The notes: generated by a model not told the origin, from the sequence alone. DNA of 64,000 nucleotides from Rhodospirillaceae bacterium (GCA_016712715.1 JADJQM010000001.1:1507001-1571000), one strand, 5' to 3'. Numbered from the stretch's first letter, positions 48,895 through 58,366 are shown. Made by a program: numbers and translations.

Positions 48895-50169
48895 TCAGAT
48901 GAAATAGGCCTTCAGCGGGTCGAAGCCATTGAAATTAATGGCAGAATAGGTCGTCGTGTAGGCTCCCGTCGAGTGCAGCCGCACCCGGTCGCCGGCCTTG
49001 AGGTCGAGCGGCAGGCGGTAATTGGCCTTGTCATAGAGGATGTCGGCAGAGTCGCAGGTGGGGCCGGCCAGGATGACCGGGCCCGTTGCCGTTGCGACCG
49101 TATCCAGCGCTTCGACCCGGTAGCGGATCGCCTCGCCTTCGGTTTCCGCCAACCCGCCGAAGCGGCCGATATCGAGATAGACCCAGCGACGATCCTCGGT
49201 GGCCGACTTGCGCGAGACCAACAAAACCTCGGCCTCGATCACACCGGCATCTGCCACCATGTAGCGGCCGGGCTCGATGATCAGGCGCGGCCAAGCTTCA
49301 CCGAAGCTGTCCGTCATCGCGGCTGCAATGGCGGCGCCATAGGCCTCGATACCGGCAACACCCGGCGCATATTCCGCCGGGAAACCACCACCGAGATCGA
49401 TCATGCTGAGGCTGACACCGGCCTTGGCGCAACCATCGAACACCGACTTCGCCGTGGCGATGGCGCGGTCCCATTGGGCCGGATCAAGCTGCTGCGAGCC
49501 GACATGGAACGAGACGCCGACCGGCTTCAGGCCAAGTTCGCGAACTTCGATGAGAAGCTCCGTCGCCATTTCGGGCACACAGCCGAACTTGCGGTTGAGC
49601 GGCCACAAGGCGCCCTCCGCCTCGACCAGGATACGGCAATAAACCTCGGCACCCGGTGCATGGGCGGCGATCTTCTGCAGTTCCTCAATGGCGTCGACGG
49701 CAAAGAGCTTGACGCCAATGCCATGAGCCCAGGCGATATCCGCCGGCTTCTTGATGGTATTGCCGAAGGAGATACGGTCCGGCGTGGCACCAGTCGCGAG
49801 CGCCGAGCGAATCTCGCCCGACGAGGCGGTGTCGAAGCTGGAACCGGCAGCAGCCAGGCGATCCAGGATCTCAGGCGCCGGATTGGCCTTCACGGCATAG
49901 AAAATCTCGGCCGCCGGCAGGGCTGCTGCGCGCAGGGCGGCGTATTTCCGCGCCACCACGTCAAGGTCAACCACCAGGCAGGGGGTCGCCGGTTTTTCCT
50001 GGGCGAGAAACCGGAGCGCGCGTTAGGGCCGCGGCCCGGCATCGTTGGCGATGACGGCCTGCGGCGCCAATTGGGCCCGCAGCGAGGCGGCTGTGACGTC
50101 ACGCGCGCTGAGCTCATGCCCGGTCAGGGGCTGCTTCGACTTCGCGGTAACAGCGGCAATCTTCGTCAT
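48895..50169 (-). CDS. ornithine/lysine decarboxylase (alanine-racemase fold), ORF interrupted by TAA
   Basis: The catalytic part, in frame from ~50022 to 48895, is a fold III PLP decarboxylase: FYAVKANPAPEIL with PLP Lys, GGGFPAEYAPGV, PGRYMVADAG and the Cys of GPTCDSADIL. It decarboxylates ornithine (or lysine) to putrescine (or cadaverine). Homology to the family begins directly after an in-frame TAA at 50023-50025 (RALRFLAQEKPATPC). A well-placed ATG at 50169 (CAAGGCAG upstream) opens a 48-codon stretch in the same frame that ends at that TAA. So either a nonsense mutation or error, or an upstream ORF with re-initiation at GTG 49974. Confidence 0.8.
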
Positions 50170-50400
50170 CTGCCTTGATCCTTCGTGTCGGCGATGTGGG
50201 CTTTTAACCCCGGAAAATGCAAATCGCCGCGCTGGAGGACCCCTTCAGGAGGGCGCTTCCGACGCGGCGAAGCCATCATGGCGATGAAATAAATAAGAAT
50301 TCTTTACCGGGATTTGTGCTTTTTCATGGGGCCCCTTGCAGAATATCTGCGCAATCAGGGCCCCCTCGGAAGCAGATTTTCCCGTTTTGCCCCGTCTTCG
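50170..50400 (-). ncRNA. structured leader upstream of ornithine decarboxylase, speF-motif candidate
   Basis: 231 bases without a gene. A perfect GGGGCCCC/GGGCCCC pair (50328-50335 with 50358-50365) encloses GCAGA-ATA-TCTGC, and TCGCCGCG (50224-50231) pairs with CGCGGCGA (50263-50270) around further internal stems. The speF RNA motif is known upstream of ornithine decarboxylase genes in alphaproteobacteria; I assign it by position and structure, not by alignment. The first hairpin could also terminate the Lrp gene ending at 50401. Confidence 0.45.
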
Positions 50401-50907
50401 CTATTCCGGCTTTAATTCAGCCGGTTCAATGAGTTCCTTGAGGGGGTAGCCAGCGAACTTCTTGGTTTCCGACATGATCACGTTGGTGGTGACCGACGCA
50501 ATATTGGGATCCTGCTCGATCAAGGCATTGTGAATTTCCACATATTCGCCCACCGACCGGCACACAAAATGGACGATGTAGTCGAAATTGCCGGAGATCT
50601 GATAGCAGGCGATGGCCTGGGGCGTGTCGTCGATCAGCGTCTCGAACGCCCCCTGCTGGGCACGGCCATGCTTGTGGAGCGTGACAAAGCTCAGGATTTC
50701 GACATGGTCGGCCACCTTGGAGAGGTCGATATCGGCCCGGTAGCCACGGATGATCTTCTGCTTCTCCATCTGGCGGAGGCGCGTGTGGCAGGGGCTGGCC
50801 GAAAGGCCGACCTTGGCCGCAAGTTCCAGATTGCTGACCCTTCCTGCCGCCTGGAGCGCGGTCAGGATCTTCACGTCCACCTTGTCGATCCGCTGCGACT
50901 TGCGCAT
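50401..50907 (-). CDS. Lrp/AsnC family regulator
   Basis: 168 aa from ATG 50907 with AAGGG before it; codons up to 50952 were left out. N-terminal helix-turn-helix (DKVDVKILTALQAAGRVSNLELAAKVGLSASPCHTRLRQME), C-terminal ligand-binding RAM domain (SGNFDYIVHFVCRSVGEY, SVTTNVIMSE). It lies upstream of the decarboxylase on the same strand, so local control of amine metabolism is plausible. It is divergent from apt. Confidence 0.88.
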   Translation of the reverse strand: MRKSQRIDKVDVKILTALQAAGRVSNLELAAKVGLSASPCHTRLRQMEKQKIIRGYRADIDLSKVADHVEILSFVTLHKHGRAQQGAFETLIDDTPQAIACYQISGNFDYIVHFVCRSVGEYVEIHNALIEQDPNIASVTTNVIMSETKKFAGYPLKELIEPAELKPE

Positions 50908-51011
50908 GCCCTTATGCCCTTTCCAGCTTAGGCCTTTCCCCGCTTTGGCCAATGGCTTATACAGCCGACAGTCGGCTTTTCGCCACCCCGCCAGCCAAAT
51001 TTCAGGTCACG

Positions 51012-51527
51012 ATGGATCTTAAAGAGCACATCCGCCACGTCCCGGACTTCCCCAAACCCGGCATTCTTTTCTATGACATCTCGACCCTGCTGGCCAACGG
51101 GCCGGCCTGGCATGAGGCGCTCAATCGCCTGACCGAGACGCTGCGGACCTACAAACCGGATGTTCTCGTGGGGATCGAATCCCGCGGCTTCCTGGTGGCG
51201 GCCCCCTTGGCCGACCGCCTCGGCACCGGCTTCATCATGGTCCGGAAACGCGGCAAGCTGCCGGGCGAGATCATCCGTCATTCTTATGACCTGGAATACG
51301 GCCAAGATGTCGTCGAGATTCAGGCCGACGCCATCAAGCCGGGCCAGCGCGTCATCGTGCTGGACGATCTGCTGGCGACCGGCGGCACCATGTTTGCCGC
51401 CGTGACGTTGCTGGAAAAGGTCGGCGCAAATGTCGTCGCTATCGGCTGCCTGATCGAACTCACCTTCCTCGGCGGCCGCCAGCGCCTCCACGTGCCGGTC
51501 CACACCCTGCTCAGCTACGACAGTTAG
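51012..51527 (+). CDS. apt: adenine phosphoribosyltransferase
   Basis: 171 aa from ATG 51012 (upstream in-frame residues to 50952 rejected). Salvages adenine with PRPP to AMP. Motifs: HVPDFPKPGILFYDIS, IESRGFLVAAPLA and PRPP loop VIVLDDLLATGGTM. Length is the family standard. It converges on the amidase, overlapping by four bases. Confidence 0.93.
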   Translation: MDLKEHIRHVPDFPKPGILFYDISTLLANGPAWHEALNRLTETLRTYKPDVLVGIESRGFLVAAPLADRLGTGFIMVRKRGKLPGEIIRHSYDLEYGQDVVEIQADAIKPGQRVIVLDDLLATGGTMFAAVTLLEKVGANVVAIGCLIELTFLGGRQRLHVPVHTLLSYDS

Positions 51528-52753
51528 AAACAGATTTCCGGCGCCAGTTTCGCTGCCAGCGCCAGCAGGGCCCTGTCGCGACCATGGCGGGCGATCAGGG
51601 ATAGCCCCACCGGGGCGCCCTTCACGACGGCAACGGGCAACGTCACCTGCGGCAGGCGCGCAAGGCCCGCTATACAGGTCAGACTGAGGGTTCGGTCGCG
51701 GAAGCCGGCTGAATCCGAGGCACTCATCGTTTTGAGCGGCGCAATATCCGCCGCGGTCGGGATGATCATGACACCGTCGCTTGACAGCATGTCATCCAGG
51801 CGCGCGGTGATCGCCCGGCGTAACTCCGCCTCGCCATCCGGCGCGCGTGCGCTCGTCTCCTTCGACAGGGCGAAACGTTCCGCGATCTCCGGCCCGAAAT
51901 GCGGCTTCTCCCGTTCGACCCAGGTGCCGTGCTCGGCCCAGATTTCCCGCATCTGCAGAAATCGAAACGCCTGGCGCCAGGCGGACAGGCCGCCGCAATC
52001 GGCAGCCAGGGTCATGTCAATGGCGGGACCGATTGCAGCCACGGCGCGGTCCCGTGCGGGTACCAGCGCGGCAGCCACCTCAACATCGGCCAGCGCCCAG
52101 GCGTCGCGCGCCAGCTAGACTTGGGCAAACTCCGCTGCGTCGCCGGAATCGGGTGGCAGCAACACGTTGCCCACACGTGCCAGCAGATCGGCATTGCGGG
52201 CGAACCAGCCCACGGTGTCAAAGCTGCGGGCCAGCACCATGACGCCGCGGTCATCCACCACGCCATGGCTGGGCCGGATGCCGAAGATGCCGTTGAGGGC
52301 GGCGGGAATGCGTACCGACCCGCCGGTATCCGTGCCGAGCGCAAAATCGCAGGCGCCACCCGCGACGGCCGAGGCGGATCCGGCCGAGGAACCGCCTGGA
52401 ATGCGGTCGGGCGCCGCCGAATTGCGCGGTGTGCCGTAGTGGAAATTCTGGCCGTTGAGACTGAACGCCATCTCATCGGTGATGGTCTTGCCAATCGCCC
52501 GGGCACCGGCCGCCAGCAATTTCCCGACGCTTTCGGCATACTCGATCGCGGGCTGGTGCGTGCGCAGCCAATCGGGATTGCCGCAGCCCGTGACGCGCCC
52601 GGCAACATCAAACAGATCCTTGATGGCGAAGGTAAGACCGTCGAGCGGTCCGGAGGCGATGGGCTCCAGGACAAAATCGCCACCCGGCGCCATCGCGCCA
52701 AGTTCGGCGAGATGCCGCCAGGGCTCAGGTCTCAGTGCCGTCGCTTGGCTCAT
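51524..52753 (-). pseudogene. amidase-signature enzyme with internal stop codon
   Basis: About 409 codons in one frame, with TAG at 52115-52117 in place of a sense codon. Catalytic residues are kept before the stop: K45 (AIKDLF), GGSSAGSASAVAGG near 121 and the nucleophile in GTDTGGSVRIPAA (S146). The C-terminal half continues in the same frame (LARDAWALADVEVAAALVP onward) to 51524. Without read-through the product lacks ~200 residues. Start ATG 52753 overlaps the next gene upstream. Acts on a C-N amide bond of an unknown substrate. Confidence 0.85.
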
Positions 52754-53003
52754 CGTGTTCTTCCTCGGGATCGTGGGGCGCCTCATCCTCCGGATGCAGG
52801 CGCCGGATGATGATATCGCCGTTCGGCAGCACTTCAGGTGCAGCATATTGCGGGATGGTCTTCATCAGCAGATCGAGCGCCTGCAGGATTTTGGCCAATC
52901 CCTCTCCGGCCAGGCGCTCAGCGTCTTCCGTGGGGCTGTCGGCGATGGCAGGGGCCATTGCCGCCCACAGGCTGAAAACAACGGCGGCTGCTGTCCGGTT
53001 CAT
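52725..53003 (-). CDS. small secreted acidic protein
   Basis: 92 aa. Signal peptide (AAAVVFSLWAAMAPAIA) then a helical segment LAGEGLAKILQALDLLMKTIPQYA, a strand (PNGDIIIRRL) and a very acidic tail (HPEDEAPHDPEEEHDEP). No family recognised. It overlaps the amidase start by 29 bases and may be cotranscribed with it. Confidence 0.6.
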   Translation of the reverse strand: MNRTAAAVVFSLWAAMAPAIADSPTEDAERLAGEGLAKILQALDLLMKTIPQYAAPEVLPNGDIIIRRLHPEDEAPHDPEEEHDEPSDGTET

Positions 53004-53107
53004 CTGACGTCACCTTGCTTGCCATCGCCCGCGCGACCGATCGGGGAACATGACAATAGGGGAATGATTGGACCCTTAGCCTATCACACTGACGTTACCC
53101 AGACACG

Positions 53108-54379
53108 TCACCGCTGCTGCAGATAGACCTTGAGCGCGCCAAGGAAGCGATCGCTCTCCGCTGGGCTGTTGTAATGCGTGGGGCCGACGCGTACTACACC
53201 ACCCTTGTCGATGAGGCCGAGGCGTGTCACCGGCTCCACGCCGTAATTGTGTCCGTCCCACACATAGATTCCCTGATTGCCCATGTATTTGGCGATCTCC
53301 GCCGGGTCGCAATCCGGCAGGATGAAGGAAACTGTCGGTACCCGCCGGGCGAAGTCGGCACGATCGGTGATACCCATGATGCGAACGCCCGGTATCTGCT
53401 GCAGCCCAGCGATGAGTCGATCCGCCAGGGCGTGATCGTGGCGCAGCATCGCCTCGATACCAGCAACGATCCTCTGTCGGCGTGTCAGCGCCGGGTCGGT
53501 AGCACCACCATAATTCTTGCCGAGCCATTCGTAATACTCGATGGCGCCCATGATGCCGGCGAGTTCTTCCCGGTTGGTGGTGCCGGTAACGAACTTGGAG
53601 GGCAGATCATCCGTGGCGGCACGGACCTTGTAGGCGGTGAGCTTCTCCAGAAGCTCCTGACGCCCCCACAGCAGCCCATAATGCGGGCCATAGAATTTAT
53701 AGGCCGAACAGACCAGGAAATCGCAGCCGATATCCTGGACGTCGATGACGCCGTGCGGCGCGAACTGTACCGCATCGACATAGACCAGCGCCTTGCCGCC
53801 GGTGGCGGTCTTCGCAGCCTTGGCGATCGCCTTCACATTGTTGATCGTGCCGGTGACATTGCTGGCATAGCCGACCGCGACCAGCCGTGTGCGGTCGGTG
53901 ATCACGTCGCCCAATCGGGCGAGGTCGAACTCGAACGTCTCCGGGCTGAAATCAAGGTATTTGAGCGTGAGGCCACGCTCTTCCGCCATCGTCACCCAGG
54001 GGGTGACATTGCCGTCATGATCCATGCGCGTGACCACGATTTCATCGCCCGGCTTGAACTCGCGCCCGAGCGAGCGCGACATCATGAAGGTAAGCGTGGT
54101 CATGTTCTGCCCGAACACGATTTCGCGTACGTCCTTCGCGTTCACGAAATCCTTCGCCGCCTCATGTGCATCGTCGACCAGCTTCTCCGCCAGGATCGAG
54201 GTCTCGAAATGCCCACCCAGGTTGGCGTTGCATTCGGTCATCGCCCACACCATGCGGTCGATCGCCTGGCGCGCCATCTGGGTTCCGGCGGGGTTATCGA
54301 AGAAAACGGCCGGCTCCCCGTTCTGAATCCGCTTCAAGCCGGGAAACTGGCTGCGAATGGCCACGACGTCATAGCTCAT
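53108..54379 (-). CDS. cysteine desulfurase-like PLP enzyme (TIGR01976-type)
   Basis: 423 aa, class V aminotransferase fold. Motifs: VFFDNPAGTQMARQAIDRM, FGQNMTTLTFMMSRSL, DAVQFAPHG and PLP Lys in CSAYKFYGPHYG. It lacks the NifS/IscS Cys loop, so it is of the desulfurase-like group of unknown substrate, not a cluster-building enzyme. It follows the ureohydrolase by 24 bases, so they are one operon. Confidence 0.85.
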   Translation of the reverse strand: MSYDVVAIRSQFPGLKRIQNGEPAVFFDNPAGTQMARQAIDRMVWAMTECNANLGGHFETSILAEKLVDDAHEAAKDFVNAKDVREIVFGQNMTTLTFMMSRSLGREFKPGDEIVVTRMDHDGNVTPWVTMAEERGLTLKYLDFSPETFEFDLARLGDVITDRTRLVAVGYASNVTGTINNVKAIAKAAKTATGGKALVYVDAVQFAPHGVIDVQDIGCDFLVCSAYKFYGPHYGLLWGRQELLEKLTAYKVRAATDDLPSKFVTGTTNREELAGIMGAIEYYEWLGKNYGGATDPALTRRQRIVAGIEAMLRHDHALADRLIAGLQQIPGVRIMGITDRADFARRVPTVSFILPDCDPAEIAKYMGNQGIYVWDGHNYGVEPVTRLGLIDKGGVVRVGPTHYNSPAESDRFLGALKVYLQQR

Positions 54380-54403
54380 GATCTAACTCTCCTGGAGAAT
54401 CTA

Positions 54404-55381
54404 TCAGGCCCGGATTTGGCCACGTTGATGGCGGGCCTCGAAAATGAAGCCGAGGAAGTTGAGTAGCAATTGCGCCGCCAAAAAGCCAGTGATGCCGGTT
54501 GGATCATAGGCTGGCGCGACCTCGACCAGATCCATGCCGACGACATCACCCTGTTTGGCGAGGCCCTGGAGTATTTCCAGCACTTCGTAATAGAGGAACC
54601 CGCCATGACTGGGTGTCCCCGTGCCCGGCGCGATCGAGGGATCGAAGCCGTCAATGTCGATGGTGACGTAATAGCGCGCACCCTTCGGGATGAGATCCAG
54701 CACACCTTGCGTACCGAGCTTGCGCACATGGCGCACGGAGAGGATCTTGGAGCCGAAATTCCGCGCCGCGTCATAATCCGACCGGTTGGAGGAGGAGACG
54801 TTGCGGATGCCGAGCTGAGTCATGCCGGTGACATGGCCCGTCTCCGAGGCACGCCGCAGCGGGTTGCCATGGCCATAGCGCACGCCATGCCGTTCATCGA
54901 CGAAATCGAGATGGGCGTCGAAATGCACGATATGGACCGGCTCCTGGCCCGCGAACGCCTCGATCACCGGCGCGTGGACTGCGTGATCGCCACCGAGGAT
55001 CAGCGGCATCGCCCCGCTTGCCAAGATTTTCCGCACGGCAAAGCGTGTGTTCTCATGGCTTTTGACAGTATCGGTATGGACGATATCCGCATCGCCCACA
55101 TCGACGATGCGCACGCGGTCGGTCGGCAGATAGACAACATCATCTTCGAAATCATAGGCGCCGCCATGCCCGAAGGAGAACAGGGTCGAGGCCTCGCGAA
55201 TCGCACGCGGGCCGAAACGCGCACCGGAGCGGTATTGCGTGCCCATGTCATAGGGGACGCCAAGCACCGCGACATCTGCGTTGATATTGTCCCAATCGGT
55301 GCAGATCGGCTGCTTGCCGAAGGTGCAATGCCCGACAAAGGGCAGGTTCAGGCGCCCGGTTTCATAGGCGTTCTGGCTCAT
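54404..55381 (-). CDS. ureohydrolase (agmatinase/guanidino-acid hydrolase family)
   Basis: 325 aa from ATG 55381 after AGGAGGT. Two-manganese hydrolase that removes urea from a guanidino group. Metal motifs: GGDHAVHAPV, HFDAHLDF and the late DIDGFDPSIAPGTGTPSHGG. The N-terminus YETGRLNLPFVGHCTFGK is family-like. Substrate (agmatine, guanidinobutyrate, guanidine or other) not settled. It leads an operon with the gene at 53108, divergent from a LysR gene. Confidence 0.88.
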   Translation of the reverse strand: MSQNAYETGRLNLPFVGHCTFGKQPICTDWDNINADVAVLGVPYDMGTQYRSGARFGPRAIREASTLFSFGHGGAYDFEDDVVYLPTDRVRIVDVGDADIVHTDTVKSHENTRFAVRKILASGAMPLILGGDHAVHAPVIEAFAGQEPVHIVHFDAHLDFVDERHGVRYGHGNPLRRASETGHVTGMTQLGIRNVSSSNRSDYDAARNFGSKILSVRHVRKLGTQGVLDLIPKGARYYVTIDIDGFDPSIAPGTGTPSHGGFLYYEVLEILQGLAKQGDVVGMDLVEVAPAYDPTGITGFLAAQLLLNFLGFIFEARHQRGQIRA

Positions 55382-55466
55382 GGCGGTTGACCTCCTGTAG
55401 CGACGACCCAGGCAACAAACTGACACAGCTTTACATTAAGGATAAAGGGAAGATAATTGCCAATAT

Positions 55467-55481
55467 ATCGACTTTCCCGAT
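55467..55481 (+). promoter_or_regulatory. candidate LysR operator
   Basis: ATCG-N7-CGAT (55467-55481) contains a T-N11-A core in the 113-bp gap between the ureohydrolase and LysR genes. The position suits control of the divergent operon and of the regulator itself. Confidence 0.4.
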
Positions 55482-55494
55482 GTAAATAGAGATC

Positions 55495-56415
55495 ATGCCC
55501 AAGCTCGGCGACATTGATCTGCGGCTGCTGCGCGTCTTCACGGCCATCGTCGAAGCGGGTGGCCTGACCGGCGCCCAGGTGACACTCAATCTCGGCCAAT
55601 CCACCATCTCGACCCAGTTGGCGGAACTGGAAAAACGTCTCGGATTCCGGCTTTGCCGACGCGGGCGGGCGGGATTTGCCCTCACCCCGGCCGGGGAAAA
55701 ACTCTATGCCGCCAGCGGCGATCTATTCGCTGCCGTGGACCGTTTCCAGATGGTGAGTGCCAATGTTTCCGGCGAGATGAAGGGGACTCTGCGCCTCGGC
55801 ACTGTCGATGGCATGATCAGCAATCCGGATTTTGATCTTCCTGCGATCCTTGGCGCATTTGCGGCCCGTGCGCCATCGGTGGTGCTGGAACTGTCGATCG
55901 ATCCACCCGATGCCATGGAACGCAGCATCAGTGACGGTCAGCGCGATATCGCCATTGGTCCCTTTGTGAAACGCGGCCGCGGCACCGCCGCCGCGATCAC
56001 CTATGTGCCGCTTTACCGCGAGCGGCAGGCGATCTTCTGCGGTGCCGGCCATCCCCTGTTTGGGCGCCGCAAGATCTCTCTTGACCAGATCCGGCAGGCG
56101 CCCTTCGTGGCACGCCGCTATCTCCATCGCTTTGATCTCGAAATCGTCGGGCACCTGCAGGCCGGTGCCATTGTCGATCAGATGGAGGCCCAGGCGGCCC
56201 TCATCCTGTCCAATCGGTTCATCGGCTTCCTGCCGATCCATTATGCGGCTCAACTGGCCAGGGAACACCGCCTGCGTAAACTGAGCTGCGACGTCGAAAC
56301 GGAATACGACTCACCCTTCTTTCTGCTGCACAAAAGGGGCGCCGAGGATAATGTCGTCCTGCGCAACTTCCTCAACCGCATCCAGGACGGCATGCGAGGA
56401 AGGGACCCTTCTTAA
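55495..56415 (+). CDS. LysR family regulator
   Basis: 306 aa. Helix-turn-helix at ~8-67 (LRLLRVFTAIVEAGGLTGAQVTLNLGQSTISTQLAELEKRLGFRL) and a co-inducer domain from ~93. It probably controls the divergent ureohydrolase operon and the genes downstream, as the cyclase-family gene starts 18 bases after it. The ligand is unknown. Confidence 0.88.
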   Translation: MPKLGDIDLRLLRVFTAIVEAGGLTGAQVTLNLGQSTISTQLAELEKRLGFRLCRRGRAGFALTPAGEKLYAASGDLFAAVDRFQMVSANVSGEMKGTLRLGTVDGMISNPDFDLPAILGAFAARAPSVVLELSIDPPDAMERSISDGQRDIAIGPFVKRGRGTAAAITYVPLYRERQAIFCGAGHPLFGRRKISLDQIRQAPFVARRYLHRFDLEIVGHLQAGAIVDQMEAQAALILSNRFIGFLPIHYAAQLAREHRLRKLSCDVETEYDSPFFLLHKRGAEDNVVLRNFLNRIQDGMRGRDPS

Positions 56416-56433
56416 CTACGAGGACCGCACCGA

Positions 56434-57192
56434 ATGGACAGCACCAAGCCGACCCGCGGCCTGTGGGACCTGTTCCGCGCCGAACTTGCCGGCGCGACCT
56501 ACACCGACCTTACCCACGCCTTCTTTCCGGGCCAGCCGCGCTTTCCGTCCTTTCCGGACGAAACACGGACGCTTCTCCAGGACTATGCCCAGGGCGATGA
56601 CTGCCAGGTCCATCTCTACAGCCATGTCGGCCAGTGGGGGACCCATGTCGACCCGCCCGTCCACTACATCAAGGGTGGTCGTACCCTGGACGAAATCCCG
56701 GTGGCGCAGATGCTCCTGCCGCTGGTCGTGCTCGATATCAGCTCGCGGGTGATGGGTGACCCAGACGCGAAGCCCATATTGGCGGATATCGTTGACTGGG
56801 AAGAACGCTTCGGGCCGATTCCCGCCGGCAGCTTCGTGGCGCTGCGCACCGATTGGTCGAAACGCTGGCCGGATGCCGCGCGCCTGACCAATCGCGGCGA
56901 CGATGGCCTGTCACATTGCCCAGGCTGGTCGCTTGACGTGTTGACCTGCCTTATCGAACAACGGCAAGTGACCGCCATCGGTCATGAGCAGCTCGACACC
57001 GACCCTGGTCTCGCCGTATCCAAAGGTGACGACAGCCTGGAACGCTATGTCCTCTCGCAGGACCGCTGGCAGATTGAAATGCTCACCAATCTCGACAGAT
57101 TGCCGCTTGCGGGCGCCCTGGTCATGGCTTCCTGGCCCAAACCGAAGGGCGGGTCCGGCTTTCCGGCGCGGGTTGTGGCAATTCACCGCTGA
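56434..57192 (+). CDS. cyclase-family (KynB-like) metal hydrolase
   Basis: 252 aa. The metal-binding motif of the cyclase family is GQWGTHVDPPVHYIKGGRTLDEIP, with ALRTDWSKRW and CPGWSLDVL later. Related enzymes cleave formylkynurenine, isatin or cyclic amides. The substrate is not known; the linked ureohydrolase hints at nitrogen compounds. Start ATG 56434 follows the LysR gene closely. Confidence 0.85.
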   Translation: MDSTKPTRGLWDLFRAELAGATYTDLTHAFFPGQPRFPSFPDETRTLLQDYAQGDDCQVHLYSHVGQWGTHVDPPVHYIKGGRTLDEIPVAQMLLPLVVLDISSRVMGDPDAKPILADIVDWEERFGPIPAGSFVALRTDWSKRWPDAARLTNRGDDGLSHCPGWSLDVLTCLIEQRQVTAIGHEQLDTDPGLAVSKGDDSLERYVLSQDRWQIEMLTNLDRLPLAGALVMASWPKPKGGSGFPARVVAIHR

Positions 57193-57243
57193 GACGGCAA
57201 TTGCGCGGCGTCGGCGACGTCGCTAAAACCGCGAGGCAACCAA

Positions 57244-58362
57244 TTGGACAAGATCATGTCGGCGGACAGCAATACCAGGATCGGCAACCATATCCGCGTC
57301 GCGGAAGTCGTCATCCCCTGTCCCAACCTTGCCGCCGATCTGCAGTTCTTCACCGAGCGGCTGGGCTTCAAGGTAAATCTGATCTATCCGGCCGATGCAC
57401 CGGCCACCGCCGTCATCTCCGGCCATGGCCTGATGCTGCGGTTGATCGCCAGCAAGGATGCCGGCAACCACACACCGCTTCTGCTGCGCCTCCTGTGCGA
57501 TCTCCAGGCCTTGCCCGCCGGTACGCCGGACGAACTCATTGCCCCTGGCGGCACCCGGATCCAACTGGTCGAGGCGCAGAACCCGGTCATCATTCCGGCC
57601 GGCACCCAGGAATTCGTCATCTCGCGTGGTGGCAAGGATAGCTGGGGCGTCGGCCGCGCGGGCATGCAGTATCGCGACCTCATTCCCAGCCGTCTGGGCG
57701 GTCGCTTCGTCGCCTCCCACATCCGCATTCCCGAGGGCGGCCCGGTCCCGGACTATGTCCATTTCCACAAGATCCGCTTCCAGATGATCTTCTGCAAAAC
57801 CGGCTGGGCCAAGCTGGTCTATGAAGACCAGGGTGAACCGTTCCTGCTCAACGCCGGCGATTGCGTGCTTCAGCCGCCGGAGATTCGCCACCGCGTGTTG
57901 GAGGCATCCGCCGGCCTTGAGGTGATCGAGATTGGCTGCCCGGCCATCCATGAAACCTTCGCCGATCACAACATGACGCTGCCGACTGGCAGGACCCTGC
58001 CGGACCGGCTCTATGGCGACCAGCGTTTCGTGCGCCATATCGCCGCCGATGCCGCTTGGCAGCCCTGGCGCCTGCCTGGTTTCGAAGCCCGTGACATTGG
58101 CATTGCCGCCGCGACGGATGGGCTTGCCGGGGTGCATGTGGTGCGACCGACCGGTGGCGCGATGGCAATGGCACCGGCGCATGGTGGCGAATTCCTGTTC
58201 CTGTTCGTGCTGGCAGGAATGCTGAACCTCTCCGGGCCGCAACTCGGCGATCATGCCTTGCTGGCTGGCGACAGCGTCGTTCTGCCGGCTGGCGCGCCCT
58301 ATGCGTTGGCCGCGCAGCCGGACAGCGAGTTCCTGGAAGTGATGCTGCCGGCAGGCGATTAG
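57244..58362 (+). CDS. three-domain protein: VOC domain fused to two cupins
   Basis: 372 aa from TTG 57244 (GAGG seven bases before); ATG 57256 is an alternative. Residues ~10-130 have a VOC/glyoxalase pattern (VAEVVIPCPNLAADLQFFTERLGFKVN). Residues ~150-245 form one cupin with metal-type His (VPDYVHFHKIRFQMIF, then GDCVLQPPEIRHRV) and ~265-370 a second one (MAPAHGGEFLFLFVL, LLAGDSVVLPAGAPYAL) where the His are partly lost. No known three-domain enzyme comes to mind. It follows the cyclase gene by 51 bases and ends five bases before the convergent kinase. Confidence 0.7.
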   Translation: MDKIMSADSNTRIGNHIRVAEVVIPCPNLAADLQFFTERLGFKVNLIYPADAPATAVISGHGLMLRLIASKDAGNHTPLLLRLLCDLQALPAGTPDELIAPGGTRIQLVEAQNPVIIPAGTQEFVISRGGKDSWGVGRAGMQYRDLIPSRLGGRFVASHIRIPEGGPVPDYVHFHKIRFQMIFCKTGWAKLVYEDQGEPFLLNAGDCVLQPPEIRHRVLEASAGLEVIEIGCPAIHETFADHNMTLPTGRTLPDRLYGDQRFVRHIAADAAWQPWRLPGFEARDIGIAAATDGLAGVHVVRPTGGAMAMAPAHGGEFLFLFVLAGMLNLSGPQLGDHALLAGDSVVLPAGAPYALAAQPDSEFLEVMLPAGD

Positions 58363-58366
58363 GGCG

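Noticed and set aside
48865..50178. 437-aa plus-strand ORF opposite ornithine decarboxylase
   Set aside because: Arg/Gly/His-rich with no domain; a frame shadow of the high-GC decarboxylase gene.
53174..54466. 430-aa plus-strand ORF opposite the desulfurase-like gene
   Set aside because: Shadow frame without motifs; the minus gene has the PLP lysine motif.
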